Source: Apricaphanius iberus (lineage: Eukaryota > Chordata > Actinopteri > Cyprinodontiformes > Aphaniidae). Taken from it: a stretch of DNA of 64,000 nt. Positions 1 through 12,874 of the stretch are shown here, piece after piece. A program made the translations under genes and the position numbers. Positions within the stretch are counted from its first letter, which is position 1. Each line of letters begins with the position of its first letter. The stretch is from NCBI GenBank assembly GCA_028564705.1, contig JAPXFQ010000203.1, positions 1 to 64,000 of the forward strand. Reading direction: 5' to 3'. Under the pieces are notes generated by a model. The model worked only from the letters and a program-made list of their open reading frames with translations, did not search any database and was not told where the DNA came from.

Positions 1-1944
1 TGGATGTAACTATGTATTGTACCTGACAAAGGTTTGCCAAAGTGCTCTTGAGCCAATATGGTGATATCGGTTATAGATGAATGACGATTGTTGATGCTGC
101 ACCGCCTCAGGGATCAGCGATCACAGTTGTTCAGCTTAGGCTTTCACCCTTGTCCTTTATGCACTAAAATTCCTCCAGATTCCTTGAATTTGTTAATTGT
201 GTTATTCACTGTTGGTGAAATTGTGAAATTAAATAAAACATTGTATCTTTCTTTGAGGATTATTGTTTTTAAACATTTAAATAATTTTCTTTCATATTTG
301 TCTGCAAACTGCCGATCCTCCATCCATCTTTGCTCTTACCGGATTAGACGTTTCTTCGATGCTGCTTTTGTACCAAATCATAATTACAATAACCTCTTGA
401 CATCGTCTGTTTCAAATAGCATAATTGTTTAACCAATTTACCCGATTATTAGCCCTAAATTACTCCTGCACCAACCTTTTTTTTAGAATGTGTTGCAGAT
501 CTGAATGCGAGGAAATTCTGTATATTTACAAATGTTATGAAGTCGACCAGACAAAACATTAAATATTTTGTGTTCATACAGTCCGCAATGAAATCCAAGA
601 CCGAGTAAATAGAGAAATTACTACTTTTTTTACTACTCTTTTCTTTTTTTGCGTTTTCCATACTGTTTAAGCTTTTTCTGATTTGAGGTTTTATTATTTT
701 CAGTTTTCTCCACTGTTTGCTTCATAAGAGCATCAATAAAAATCAGTAAATCCAAAAATAGGAATAAATGCAGCTACTATGTGCAGTTTGCTGCATTGTG
801 TCCTTGCGCCTTGCAGTGGTGGTTTACAGCAGTGCCTTGTCATAATGTAGTCCCAAGTCTAAATCGGCTCCTGTGATTCCTTTGTCTTACTTATTTCATG
901 TGCAATCAGTATGATTGTTGAAGCCACCAGGAACAATTAGGATCATTATTGAGTAATTTTCATGTCTTTTTCATGTCACAAAATGCTAGCCGTTATCATT
1001 CACTTACATTGTTTATGCCAAGTAGAACAACAATCCCTAAAGGTTTTAATTACACCTGTGCTTCTCATGCGGGACAAAATGTCTACAGTAAATTCTTTGA
1101 CACAAGGACGCATTTAAATAAACAGTTGCCCATTTCAAGTCTGAGAAAAAAAGGTTGTTTTAGATAAACGTAACTTTTACTTATATTTTGAAGACTTATG
1201 ATAAATATAAAGTATTATTTGTATCCCCCGTTTTATTTTGCCACAAAAACTGCTCTCAAATAACATCTGAAGATTTAAACCTTTCCCCCATGCTGCTTAT
1301 TAGACTTTTTACAGAGCTTGCAGTCAAAAATATAGATTAAATCCATCAAATATACTGGAAAAATGTAATTAAAGGAGGCATGGACTTTCACTTTCATTGT
1401 CTGCAGTTAAAGACAGAAGCTCCCATCAAAGCATTTCTTTAAAACCTGTAAAACGAAAATACATTGTTCCATCATTTGTGTGCACCTATGTATTGCTATT
1501 CCTCTGGCGAAGTCGCTTCAGTTCAATTAAATCCGCGACTTCCTATAGTCACACAGATTGTTTCAATCTCAAAATAAAGCTGTGTTAGTGGGATTAAATT
1601 GTTTTTTCATTGCGTCCTGGCTAAAGGTTCAGACATCACAGTGGAAGTTAAGAATGAAACAATCATGTTAGAAAGTTTCCAGTAAGTTAAGTTCCAGCGA
1701 TAAATCATTCAGGAACCCATAGTGGAAAAATACATATGGTGTAGGTTGTATGGTGATCGCAGCCCGTTTCTCTGATGATAATTTGCTGTCTATAAATTAA
1801 TAAAGTTTCATTTTTCCAGCTAGGGGTTATTGGAACTGCCTGTTGATAATCATTAGAAATAGATTTTCAGTCAAGGAGGTTGAAGATTCTTCTGCAATAG
1901 TTGTTCAAGAGTTGTCATTTACATCTTTCCCACATTATTTTTAG
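1..1944 (+). other. sp3 intron (3' part), non-coding
   Basis: AT-rich DNA upstream of the first visible sp3 exon. It ends in a usable polypyrimidine tract and AG at 1943-1944. I see no further exon of sp3 here. The small open frames have no family resemblance, and no transposon could be recognised. Confidence 0.8.
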
Positions 1945-2128
1945 ATATTCGGATAAAGGAAGAGCCAGACTCTGGAGACTGGCTGAGCGCAGACTCTACC
2001 CTGAACACAAACGATCTGTCTCACCTCCCTGTCAGACTGGGAGAAGATGAGGATCAGCTGGGTCAGGAGGGCAAGCGGCTGCGCAGAGTAGCGTGTACAT
2101 GTCCTAACTGCAAAGAGTCGGGCGGGAG
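1945..2128 (+). CDS. sp3: sp3 exon: SUMO motif and Buttonhead box
   Basis: The exon starts after a pyrimidine-rich tract ending TTTTTAG and stops before GTGAGG. It enters with two bases of a split codon (GAT if the previous exon ends in G) and leaves with two bases of an Arg codon. The encoded piece runs [12 protein letters not shown], then [11 protein letters not shown], an acidic stretch, [15 protein letters not shown] and SGG. IKEE fits the SUMO consensus of Sp3's inhibitory domain. CxCPxC is the Buttonhead box shared by Sp factors. Confidence 0.93.
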
Positions 2129-4748
2129 GTGAGGAAGTCCATCTTGTGCTTGATTTCTGCAGCTCTCAGACCTGGGTGGAATTAAAACGCAAGGTGCCTT
2201 ATTTCTGTGTTCTGCAGAGGGTCGAACACAGGGAAGAAGAAGCAGCATATCTGCCACATCGTGGGCTGTGGGAAGGTGTATGGGAAAACGTCGCACCTGC
2301 GAGCCCACCTGCGCTGGCATTCCGGGGAGCGACCTTTCGTCTGCAGCTGGATGTTCTGTGGGAAGAGGTTCACACGCAGCGACGAGCTGCAGAGGCACAG
2401 GAGAACGCACACAGGTGACCCTCTTTTTTTGGCTCTGAACACAAGCATAACATCCATAAAATTTGTCAAATGTGTTAATTTGGGCCACGTAAACTGAGTC
2501 ATGTAAGAAAATTACTGCTTTGTTCCACTGTTGTCTAAAATGCTAAACTAGGACTAGACACTATTGGGTGTAGTATATAAATATACGCTATCAAACAGTG
2601 AGGGCACTTCCCAATAATTAGAGAAAATACTTGGTGGTTTTGGACCACCACTCTAGCAGGTAACTTTGAAATGAAGGCTACACAACAAATACCATACCAT
2701 ACCAACTTTATTTATAAAGCATGTTTAAAGGCAGCATGAGAGCCGGACGAAGTGCTGTACAAAAGTACAGAGTCCAAAACACGTTACTAAAATAAAAGCT
2801 AAAATACCAAAAAGGAAGAAAGGAGCATCCTACACAAAGATAAAACAATTTGGGAAATAAAAGTTCAGACAGGATTAAAATGTAAAGAATAAAAAATGAA
2901 TCTTCAACTGAGACTCAAACAAAAAGGGAAAGAGCCAGCCTAACCTGCAACGGTAATTGGTTCCACAACTAGGGAACCCTCAGCACGAGCTTTATACTGA
3001 AATCCAGGCATGCATAGCAGTTTGTGGTCAGCTGATCTAAGAGCGCGGCGGGGTTTGTGATAACTTAAAAGCACTGAGAGATAATTCAGAGCCAGGAAGT
3101 TTAGGGATTTAAAAGCAAACAACACATTTTTTTAAATATATGCGAAATTGTACAGGAAACCAATGCAAGTCTGCTAAAACCGGGGTAATGTGCTGCCTTC
3201 TCCCAACACCAGTCAAAAATCGGGCAGACGCATTTTGTACCAGTTGGAGGCGTAATTGAGGATTTGTTCACGCCACAGAGGACAGAATTGCGGTAGTCGA
3301 GCCTCAAGGTAATGAATGCACGGAACACGGATTCTACGTGGTGCCTCTTTTAAAATAGGCTTTAGCCTAGCGAGACGTCTCAAGTCAAAGAAACATGTCC
3401 TGATGGTATGGTTTAAATAACTGTTAAGAATACTGCGGATGGGTGCACAGGATTGCAAAGTATACTTGATTTAAAGATAGTCAGCAAACCACCACCACCT
3501 CCCTTTGTCCTAGGTGTAAGGAAATAGAAACCGTTCCCTGGTAAGATTTCAGTAATTGCAGCAGAGTCACAGGAGGCGATCCAAGTTTCAGCAATACAAA
3601 GGAAACCCAGGTTCTTATCATGGAAATAATCCTTGAGGACGAAGGTTATATTTTCAATCGAATGAACGAGTGATGTGTGTTGAGGCTAATGATCCATGGC
3701 AACGGGGGAGGGACAGGAAGACCAATCCAGGTACACGCCAGGCCAGGCGGGGGTAAGCACGGTGAGGGCGAGGCGCCACCACCTCAACCCAGAAAGTAGT
3801 AGGGACAGACGTCCGCTCTGCAGAGATGCCGGACCACGAGGAGGGACTGCAGCGGGATGGACCAGCCGGTGTCACCGCTGGTTATGCGAAGGGTGGACCA
3901 CACGCCACAGAGCATAATGTGTCCAGGTGCATACTGCGGTATCGAGAGGAAAACTCGTAGCTGAATGAAGCTCCAGAAGAGCAGACTGATTGTAGGTTTG
4001 GGATTGCATTTCGACCACTCAAAAAGAAAACTGTAGGAACCGGCTTGCCCAACATACTGATGATTAATCCTTCTTTTTTACTCTAATCGGATATGTGATT
4101 CACAAAAATCACAAAAGGAATGCAAGGTTGTGTTTCATCATGAACAAAAAGTCGCTTTGAATTTGAACCTCTAGAGGAAGGTAAAGAGAAAGTGATTGAT
4201 GTGAATCCTGGCTTTAACAGAAGAACATGAAACTCTTTACAAAATGGACTGAATGCTGACAATGAATTTAAAAAAAAATGTTGGGGGGTGTGAACACTTT
4301 GAATCATGTTTTTTCATTAGTTTTTTTTTATCTAAACATTTTTCCATTCTACAGACTTTCCATTTTGATTCAATATACACGATTTACACCGCATGTGTTT
4401 TAAAAGATTAACCGCAGTCTTATGTACCAAGCATCAAACTATGTTTTCTTTCTGACAGGAGAGAAGAAGTTTGTCTGCCCCGAATGCTCCAAGCGCTTCA
4501 TGCGCAGCGACCACCTGGCGAAGCACATTAAAACCCACCAAAACAAAAAGGGCGTGAACTCTGGCAGCAACGTGGCGGCCTCCATGGAGTCGGCGGGCTC
4601 CTCCGACAGCATCATCACGGCGGGCGGAACCACCCTCATCCTCACCAACATCCAGCAGGGCTCAAACAACGCCCAGGACATACTGGCCAACGCAGAGCTG
4701 CCACTCCAGCTCGTCACCACGGTCGCTGCCAGTGAAGTTATGAAGTGA
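1945..4748 (+). CDS. sp3: sp3 transcription factor, 3' part (three exons, 5' part outside window)
   Basis: Sp3 is a nuclear C2H2 zinc-finger protein that binds GC/GT boxes and activates or represses many promoters. Joining 1945-2128, 2218-2414 and 4459-4748 gives one open frame. It begins with an IKEEPD motif, the known SUMO acceptor context of Sp3. Next come an acidic linker, the Buttonhead box (CTCPNC) and three C2H2 fingers. Their helix segments [16 protein letters not shown] and RSDHLAKH carry the standard Sp GC-box contact residues. The C-terminus contains [10 protein letters not shown] and ends [15 protein letters not shown], which resembles Sp3 rather than Sp1, Sp2 or Sp4. Exon phases agree (184, 197 and 290 nt) and every junction has GT/AG. 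The glutamine-rich activation exons must lie upstream. Teleosts can carry sp3a and sp3b, and I cannot tell which this is. The family call is very secure, Sp3 within the family fairly so. Confidence 0.95.
2218..2414 (+). CDS. sp3: sp3 exon: zinc fingers 1 and 2
   Basis: The acceptor is TTCTGCAG and the donor follows ACACAG. The piece reads [19 protein letters not shown], then finger 1 ending HLRWH, finger 2 ([10 protein letters not shown] to RRTH) and TG. All zinc ligands of both fingers are present. The only visible departures from the mammalian protein as I remember it are conservative (Val in CHIVGC, Ser in CSWMFC). Other frames over this exon are shadows of it. Confidence 0.95.
2415..4458 (+). 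other. sp3 last intron (about 2 kb)
   Basis: The intron begins GTGACC and ends TCTGACAG, splitting the linker between fingers 2 and 3 at the same phase in both exons. More than half of it is occupied by an old LINE fragment. Confidence 0.9.
2691..4020 (-). mobile_element. Decayed L2/Babar-like LINE, 3' part, in sp3 intron
   Basis: On the minus strand the end reads TTTATAAATAAAGTTGG followed by GGTAT-type repeats, a typical fish L2-like LINE tail. Further in, minus-strand frames at about 3080-3330 give [11 protein letters not shown]. After a frameshift they resemble the conserved reverse-transcriptase C-terminal region (VQNA.AR...HITPVL..LHW.PV.FRI). The reading frame is broken several times, so this is dead. 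The LINE 3' tail is clear to about 3650. The GC-rich piece from 3690 to 3930 may belong to the same element or be separate. Confidence 0.7.
4459..4748 (+). CDS. sp3: sp3 last coding exon: zinc finger 3 and C-terminus
   Basis: The acceptor is TTTCTGACAG. The first two bases complete the Gly codon begun in the previous exon, giving the Sp linker [15 protein letters not shown]. Finger 3 ends HIKTH and is followed by QNKKG, a Ser/Gly-rich stretch, [29 protein letters not shown] and a TGA stop at 4746-4748. The C-terminal motif is typical of Sp3. Confidence 0.95.
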
Positions 4749-5660
4749 TTTCCTCTCACGGACTTCTGCATTTCTCATACTGTATACTCCGACTTGCATT
4801 TTTATTCACGTTTTGAAGGAAAATTATAGATTATATATATAAATATATATTTTACCACAAATAGAACATGCCCATTTTTAGTTTCCACTGAAAAAAAAAA
4901 GTGGAGACAAAAAGGTGGAAAAAGACATTGCAGTAAACACAAAGAAATGCCTTATTTTGTACAATATTGTGTAGTTTAAATGCCACTTTGTTTAAATTCA
5001 CTTATTTGTCAACTATGTATTTCTGGGAAAAGGTCATAGCAAAATATCTTCACCAATTTGTTGCTATTATATCTGGAAAATGGTTGTTTCAAAGTCTTTT
5101 TAAAAGAGAGACTTAGACCCAACCACAGAGCAAGTGTTATGCAGCTGAAATGAATCTATTAAGTCCATGCAAAAATTTTTTGTTGTTAATATTCGTTTTC
5201 TAGCTCTCAGCCTGCCTCCCAAGTTGTTTTTTCATCCAGATTTTTTTCTTTCTTCTCACACCCACACAAGGCGTGTGAAAATGAAGAAAAATCAGTTTTT
5301 ATTATATATATTTTATCTTTAACATTGAAAGTGTATTTGTGATATCTAAATTGAAAATGGTTCCATTCTGTGTAATTCATGTTTTTGTACCCTTTTTGAA
5401 AAACAGAAACTCTCAAAAAGAAAAGTTTTAATATTAAAATTTAAAAAAGCCATTGACTTTGGAGATGTTTGCCAAATTTTGCCAAACTCAGGGTGACTCT
5501 TGACTGCGTGCTGCAAATAGAGCAACCCATATAATTTCTCAGGCCATATTTTTGTTGTTTTTTCCTCTTTATTTTTACTGATGAAAAGCTCACCAAGCTG
5601 TCATCATGTCATGTTAATATATGTATTGAATCAAATAAATTTTCTATGTAACTGTTTTGT
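4749..5660 (+). other. sp3 3'UTR
   Basis: AT-rich sequence running from the sp3 stop codon to the first convincing polyadenylation site. It contains runs of T and several short AT-rich motifs but no open frame of interest. The end is inferred from the signal at 5634 and the GT-rich stretch just after it. Longer UTR forms are possible. Confidence 0.7.
5634..5639 (+). terminator. Polyadenylation signal AATAAA of sp3
   Basis: A canonical hexamer with a GT-rich element (TTTTGTGTG) about 15-20 bases downstream. It is the best candidate for the main sp3 cleavage site. Weaker A-rich variants occur earlier, around 5430-5440. Confidence 0.65.
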
Positions 5661-8600
5661 GTGAGGAAAACAGCTTAACAAAATGTTTTTTAACTCCATC
5701 GGTCCTATCACGATATCAAGGAGTAGTTGATTATTGAAAGTGGTACTTGTAAGCAGCACTGTTCTCATCACTTTAATCCTGTTTTATCCTCTTGTTTTGT
5801 TGGAAACTCTTAAACTCGCTGTAAGCAGTGTAATTTTTTTTTTAATGTTTTGCATTCCCCATTTTTTTGCCATCTTACAGTATGTCTTTGTCTAATTTCT
5901 GATGCCGAACTGTAAAATTAAATGCACATAAACATAGAGTAGTTACTTTAATAGTGACTTGGGGAATTTGGGTCGTTTTTTTTCCATTTATGTTTTTGTG
6001 ATGAGTTCTGGCTTCTTTGGGAGCTTTATCCACGATGCTAAATAAACCATGCAGCATAATAATGTTCTTTACTAAATACTGAAGGTTTATCTTTATTTCA
6101 CTGTTATGTAAAAAAACAATTGTCAACATATAACATCAATACAAATATTTTCTGTTAACCTTTCAATGTCTTTTCTGCTTTATTTCACATTTTTAATATA
6201 ACTTGATGCATCCATCTGCTGTAGGTGATTTATTTCATGCAAAAAATAACCTAAAAGTGACAAAAGTTTCACCCATTTTCCTTATCTCTTAACGCCTTCA
6301 CTTCTTTTTTTGCAAAGACGTGTCAGGCCATTGAGAGAATCATTTTCCCCCGCGTCCTACACCCTGGGGTAGCAGTCCAGTAGATGTCACTGCAGCTAAG
6401 GGAGCGGGATGAGAGGTATGTTTGACCCCTTGACCTTAGTCTTGTAGCGCTGCCAGGAAGAAGATGGGAGTCACCGGGGCCACCAGCAGGTGTAGACCCT
6501 CGATTAGCTGCTTGTTAATGTCACACAGAAATGTCAGGAGGAGACCAAAGCACTGCCTCATGACTTTGAGCAAACCTCACAGAGGCACAAGAGGTAATTA
6601 ATAGAATTATAGTGAGAGAATAAATGTAAAGAAAACTATAAAATCTGCCATTCGCTTCTATCTGTAGTGTAACTTTTAAAATAATTAGGCTATTTTCATG
6701 TTTTTCTTTGATATAATTTCGATATTAAATACTTCCCATTATGTTAATCACATAAAAAGGTCGAGACACATTAGACTGCCTGGTGTTTAGGAAAATAATT
6801 ATAAAGATATTTGTGAGGCTTTACTGGGTTATTCTTTGTATTAACAATGTGCTTTTTTTTTTAAAGCCATGTTTAGTTTGGATCAAAATACTAAAGAAAA
6901 AGTGGTGTATCGTGCACCAAAAAGAAGGCTCTGTCTGTTTTCTCATTTCTTTCATTTGCATAATTTAATGAATCAAATTCATTGTAATTCAATACCAAGT
7001 GCCCCTGCAACATAGAATGACAGTTTGAGTTAATGAAATGTGTTAACGGTATCATCATTTACTTGTATGTTAATTAGTCCAATTAATTTCCCCCTGCTTG
7101 GTAATCTGAATATTGTAATAATCTTTGCTTCCCTGCAGGAATGAAACCTATGCCACACACACCTCGGGGACGATCAGTGCTGGGAATCGACACTTTTTTA
7201 ACTTTAAGTTGTGGGACCCGCGCTATAATTTTTTTTTTTAAATTCGAAATTTAGTTATAAGCATGCAAATTTTTACTCCCAACTTAATGATGACTTGCCT
7301 GAAGGATGGAGTCGGGGAATGATACCCCAGCATTGTCTGATGTCACAAAGGGGGGGATTTTTTTTTTTTTTTTTGGTGTATGTGTGTCTCTCCTGTCCCA
7401 GCAGCCAGTTCAAGTGCTGTAAGACACTGATTGATGATGGGTGCCAAAACGACTCCTGTATTATACTTGAAAGTTAACAGGAAATATGACCTGGGAGATG
7501 ATGGAAATTAAAATCTGCGGATAATCAACTAGTAACCCAAAGCTCCACCTTTTATCTAAGGTCCCTCCGTACTACTGCTGTTTTCTGGAGCAAATTTCTA
7601 CCCTGCTACTCTGGGCCTGATTTTTCTTTTCTTTTTTCAGAAAATGATGCAAAGGGAGAAAGCACAGATCTAGAAAGCTACTGTCCCTTAAAGGTAGAAA
7701 TTCATCAAAAATGGATGTTGCATGAGAGGAGGAAAAAACTTAGGGGATCAGGGGTACCCTGGAAAACAGCGACAAACAAAATAGAATGAAAATAAGAAAA
7801 GAAATAAGGATAATATGTAATTGCCGTCCTTCCTTACTAATTTAACCGTTTCTATGTTCTTTCTGCCTCCTCTCCATTCTGTCTGCTTTCCTTCTGAGCT
7901 TCTTCCCTTTTGTTCCTCCCTTTCATTTTAAAAGACTGGGAATCCTATCAAGTTATTTTTTCAAAAATAGGTGGAAACCTTGAGTTGAGGCTACAGGGGT
8001 GGGATGATGTTCACACTAACTAAACCAAAGGGGCAAGGGGCAGTCATCACTGGGAGTGGGGAGTGGTCTACCTACCTCTTCCTCAAGACCTTTAATACAG
8101 ACGGAAATCACCGCAGTGTGGGGCAAACCCCATCGTGCAACTGCCTGACTACAGCGCAAACCATAATCAGATCCAAATTAGAATAAGTTTTTCTCTTTCT
8201 CTTTTGTTTTACTCATACATAGTAAGCCTGATTGTCCACGGTAGCTTGGTAGATGAAAGTGAAAAAAGTAAAAGAATAAGTGCTTAATGTCCCTTCTTTC
8301 ATTTCAAGTGACTACTTGATTTATGACAAACTTTGGCAACAAACTTCCTTTGTCTCTGCTCTGACGAGGATGTGAGCATCACTGTAACAAGAGGAGCTCT
8401 CATCGTTCCAGTTAATGAGTCTTAACAGGAACCTTTGGTTTAATCACAAAGAAACCGCGGTTTTGATTTGGCAAAGCGCCCATCTCACTGCAGCAAACAC
8501 TCAGAGGATCTTCTAATTGTTGCTGCACAGACATAATGTGAAGCACATTTTGTAAAAATGAGTCAAACATAATCCGACTTGGGTCTTATTTCTGAAGAGT

Positions 8601-9668
8601 TTTCAATTATACAACCACTGTGTCTTTTGTGACAGACGGGTATCATTTGAAACTGCGTACATTACAAGTTCTCTACACGATTGTGTTGTAGCAGATAGCT
8701 GTGGTTGTTCTTGTTCCCTTTCCCCAATTGCTGTGTAATTGAACATGGTGCTCAGCTTTTCCAATTCATGTGCAAAATGCATAAATAAAATAACTATGTG
8801 GAGGGAGACGAACACCGTAATCATGCAATAACATTTTCCACTGTATGTGTGGTAGAATTCAAAATGCTATTGGGATTATGGTTCTTAACCATTGGGAGGT
8901 AATGTGAACTGTTGGCAGAAATGACTTATTTCATTATGCTGTCCCAAATATATGAAATACTTCAGCAAGAGGACTGCTTCTTCCCTAGCCGTGCCCAATT
9001 TTAACTGTTTTCCCCAGTTGTTGAAGGATAGGCCTGCAATTTTACAAAATGACTATTATTTGCCTTTCTCAAGGAATCAACAACTTGAAAGTACAGTGCA
9101 AGGAATTGTTGGGGTTCTGCAGCTGCATTCATTTACAATGTTCCTTTTTTTTCTGCTGCGGCTCAAAGAATTTAAAGCTGAAAGCTGTTATTTATTTTCT
9201 TTTGGATATGAGGAGCAAGTCTCTACATAAGTGGAAAGCCCTTACCACCCTGCCTAATGTATTTGTTTACAAGAAAATAGTGATGCTTGCTTCTCCTTTT
9301 TTATTTATTTCTTCTTAAACCATTAGGACATTTGGGACAACATTTTTAAAACTGTCGCGTCTCCGCACACACATTCTTGTCCTTGATCTGCTGCAGAAGT
9401 CAGACAATAGCATAGATATTTGTTTTGCAGCTACAGAAACCCAGCGTGTATCAACTCAATAACCTGATATTCCAAGAAGGTGGACAATTTAGCAGAAGGT
9501 CAGCACTTTTTTTTTTTCACCACCAGAGACCATTTGGTGACCTCCCTCTGGATCCCCAGCAGGACCAGAGGAGGCAAACAGAAGTGTGGAGCCAGAAGGT
9601 GTCTGTGTGCACACTGGACTTCTCAAGGTGAACAGATACCTGGTGTGGGACAGGGGAGCTATTATGTA
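5661..9668. other. Intergenic DNA 3' of sp3, no gene seen
   Basis: Mostly AT-rich unique-looking DNA. A higher-GC block at about 6330-6600 is a possible regulatory or conserved segment. A T-run lies at 7361-7374. Open frames are short and resemble no protein family. Confidence 0.6.
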
Positions 9669-11240
9669 CAGCGTCTTGTAAAAGTATTCATACTCCTTGA
9701 ACTTTTTAACTTTTTTCTTCATGTTAAAGCCACAAACTTCATTGGGGTTTTATGTAATACACCGGAACAAAGTCATTCATAACTCTGGAAGGAAACCAGT
9801 TTAAGTTTTTTAACAAAAAATGTGTACTTTGTCTTTTATCCCCACTGAGTCAAAACTCTTAAGATACATTTTTCACTGCATTTATAGCTGTCAGTCCTTT
9901 AAGTAGCCGATATCACTATTTTTGTCCAAAAGCTCATGTTTAGTATGACTGGATGGAGGGAAATGGTGAACAGTATTTTTATTTTTGTTTTCAAGTATCC
10001 TTAAATTGCTTTAGGCCTCGACTTTTACTTACACATGATTACGCTTTGATATGAACCATTCCACTGGAGTTCTGGTTAGGTTGCTGTCTTGCTGGAAGGT
10101 GAACCCCCACCTCAGTCTCAACTGTTTATCTTCTAGGTTCCTTTAGTATTTTCAGCCACCTACTCATCTACTCTGCCCATCTTCCCTGTCCATGCTAAAG
10201 AAAAGCATCCCCACAGCATGATGCTGTCACTACCCTGTTTCCCTGTAGGAATGTAAACTGAATTTTGCTTGTAGACCAAAAAAGCTATATTTTGGTCTGA
10301 TCTGACCACATTCCTCCGCTTGTTTGCTGTGTTTTCTAGACACTGCTGGAGGGGCTGGTTAAAGCTTTTCTTTTTTTGTACAGTGGACCCCCATTTATTC
10401 AAGTTCAGTATTCACAGATTCACCTGTTTTTGGACATGCTGGAGGGACTTTGTCTGGAAGATAATGGATGGATGGATCAAGAATATTCTGACTAGAAAGC
10501 TGAAAAACCAAGGTACAATGCTACCTGACACACTATTCACTGCCATTTGCAAAACAGCCAATTCAGCAGTGCTGTTCACTTTCATTGTTGCTAATTGGCT
10601 GTTCTCCCAAGAGTGGAAATAAGGAAGACCTTCTGTATTAATGCAAATTAAGATACTAATTATTGAAATTACTGTTGTTATTACTGTTATATGAAGATAT
10701 ATACTGGTCTTTAAAATATTAAATAAGCAGTATTAAGCATTGTTAGAGGGATTCTCAAGTTTTCACATTTCACAGCTATTTACTGGTGGTTATCGTCCCT
10801 TTAGCCTCCGAGAATCAAAGTTCCACTATGATAGTGTTCCTCCTGCCATGCTTCAAGATTTATGGATGGCATTACTAATATTTGCCTTATCAACAGTTTC
10901 CAAAAGGATCTCCGGCCCTCCTCTGAAGTCACTTGGGGCCTATTTGACGGGTTCACTGGTTAATAGTCTCCTGGTCCAGCTCAACACTATAGGTGGATAA
11001 CCATTTTTTTTTATCTAACCCTGCCTTAAATGTCTCCATAATGTTTTCACTTGGCTGTGTATTGTGTTCCTTGGTCTTCATGATGTTGTTTTTTCTCTAA
11101 TGTTCTCTAACAAACCACAGACTTATTATTAGAATTGACTTACAGGCAGGCCTTTTGTACTACTTAGATGACTTCTAGAGGCAGATAGTTGCACTTGATT
11201 TATTATATGGTGGTAATACAATTACACCTCAAATTTTGCT
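9669..11240 (-). mobile_element. Decayed Tc1-like transposon, antisense
   Basis: It begins just after TA with CAGCGTCTTGTAAAAGTATT, close to the terminal sequence of a widespread fish Tc1 family. The interior at about 10080-10330 keeps the antisense transposase stretch seen in that family (CTGCTGGAAGGTGAACC, AAAAGCATCCCCACAGCATG, TCTGATCTGACCACA). The other side keeps family sequence at about 11060-11200 (CTTGGTCTTCATGATG, TTCTCTAACAAACC). Both the frame and the far end are decayed, so the right boundary is approximate. Confidence 0.72.
10381..10630. mobile_element. Pogo/Tigger-like terminal fragment nested in the Tc1 relic
   Basis: After a TA at 10379-10380 the sequence CAGTGGACCCCCATTTATTC followed by TTCAGTATTCACAGATTCACC matches the general form of pogo/Tigger termini. 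It interrupts the Tc1 relic, so it was inserted later. I could not find a matching opposite end, so its length is uncertain. Confidence 0.5.
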
Positions 11241-12874
11241 GTTTTTTTTTAATTCAAGGTAATCAAGCACCCGTTAAACTTCTTCCCATTTTGTCACTTA
11301 ATAAGCACAAGCAGTATGTCCAGTATTTTAACAATGTTTGGATGAATATTAACATTTCAAGAAGTGCACTGGTAGGAAAAGTAAAGTCTGTATGTATGCA
11401 TGTGTGTGGCTGCAGTGTCTGCAAATTGCCTTCCATCTTCTTTTTATTTGCAGAGGTGCCCTTCACAGTTTTAAATTAAACACTCTAGTTTCAGGGAAAT
11501 TATGGTCTGAACATGTCCTATTTCAAGAGGGTGGAATTCAGACTGCATCTATCTTCGCTGTCTTTATTGCAAAATTTCTTCTTCCTGCTGTTTTGCATTT
11601 ATACTATATGTTTTTTTATCCAGATCCAACTGTGAAAATTGAATTGACAACAACGAGACACCTGCATCAACATTTTCCACATTATGCCGTTCCGTTCAAA
11701 CTCAGTGTGCGTCGGCTTTTTAGCGAGAGGAAAATTGAATGCGATTATGTTATAGATCTATGAGAAGATTAGATGGATGATTTTTAGCCAGTGCTCACAG
11801 CAGTCATATAGTTTTCACTCGGTATGAAGTAGCTCTCTCCATTGTGCAACTCAAGGTCAGGCGACTGCAACTTTCCTGGCTTTGAGTGAGAGAGGGGGGA
11901 AAAAATGAGAGCTTGTGTTCAGTATTTTCTTTTGGTGACAAGAGGTGGCCTCCAACCCATTGAGAGTGATTTCAGATACGAAAGGAGACGTTTTGTATCT
12001 GAAAATGTACATTAAACGGTGTCAACAACACCCGAGAGGTCAGAGTATAGAGTCCCCATGGAGACTGAGTCTGGCTGCTGCGCTCGAAGACCCGACAGCT
12101 CTTCCCTGAGTGGCGGCTCCGTGATGGCTCTCAGTTTCTCTCGTCATGTCCCTGGCAGCTTTGACACAGGTAATATGCATGCAGGCTGACAGTGGCTGGG
12201 ATGTGCTGCAGAGACAATGATGTACATATCATTTTCCTTGGTGACTGATTGAAGACTGTAATCTGTGCTGGACTTTCTCTCTGATTACACACGTCTCAGG
12301 GAGCAAAACAAGGACTCTGAGCTGCCACTGGGCACTGTGCTCATTCAGGGCTTTCAGACTTCAAGAGTACTGAAGTCCGCCTTTACGGCAAGCTCAATTT
12401 TTGTCCCATTTACACGATTGTTACAAGTGTCGGATAGGATGCATCTAGTAGATAGTGGTCAAACATTGGCTGTCTGAGGACGACACAGAAACAGAGATGC
12501 GTCCGCCACCCAAGGTCATCCCAATCCTGTTTGTGGTGCAGTCGCACGTTTGCTTACCTTTGAAGGGACTCGCAAACAGAGAAGAAGTGGGAATATTACA
12601 TGAGCAGACAGTGTGCTTATAAATCGTATCTTGTAGGTGCAGCTATATATATAGAGAATGTCTTATAAAAAACATTATAAAAAACTTTTTTGTGTTCATC
12701 AACAAATAGATGTAATTTTGAACAAATGTTGCATCATTTTTTTCTTTAATGTTCATATTAATTTTGTTAAAATGTTTTAAAATCTGAAAAACATAATTCA
12801 TCTTTATGCATGTTTACACAGCCTATTGTTGCCAAGATGCATTCAAATGCACCAGGGGATTGGATTATCCATAC
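11241..12874. other. Intergenic DNA, no gene seen
   Basis: Unique-looking sequence. The part from about 11800 to 12480 has more balanced base composition and fewer simple runs than its surroundings, but no protein family is recognisable in either strand. Confidence 0.5.

Noticed and set aside
88..432. 114-codon frame near the left edge as a possible upstream sp3 exon
   Set aside because: It lacks the glutamine/serine/threonine-rich character of Sp3's activation exons and has no convincing splice sites.
2063..2502. Overlapping minus-strand frames over sp3 exons
   Set aside because: They are antisense shadows of the zinc-finger exons and cross splice sites.
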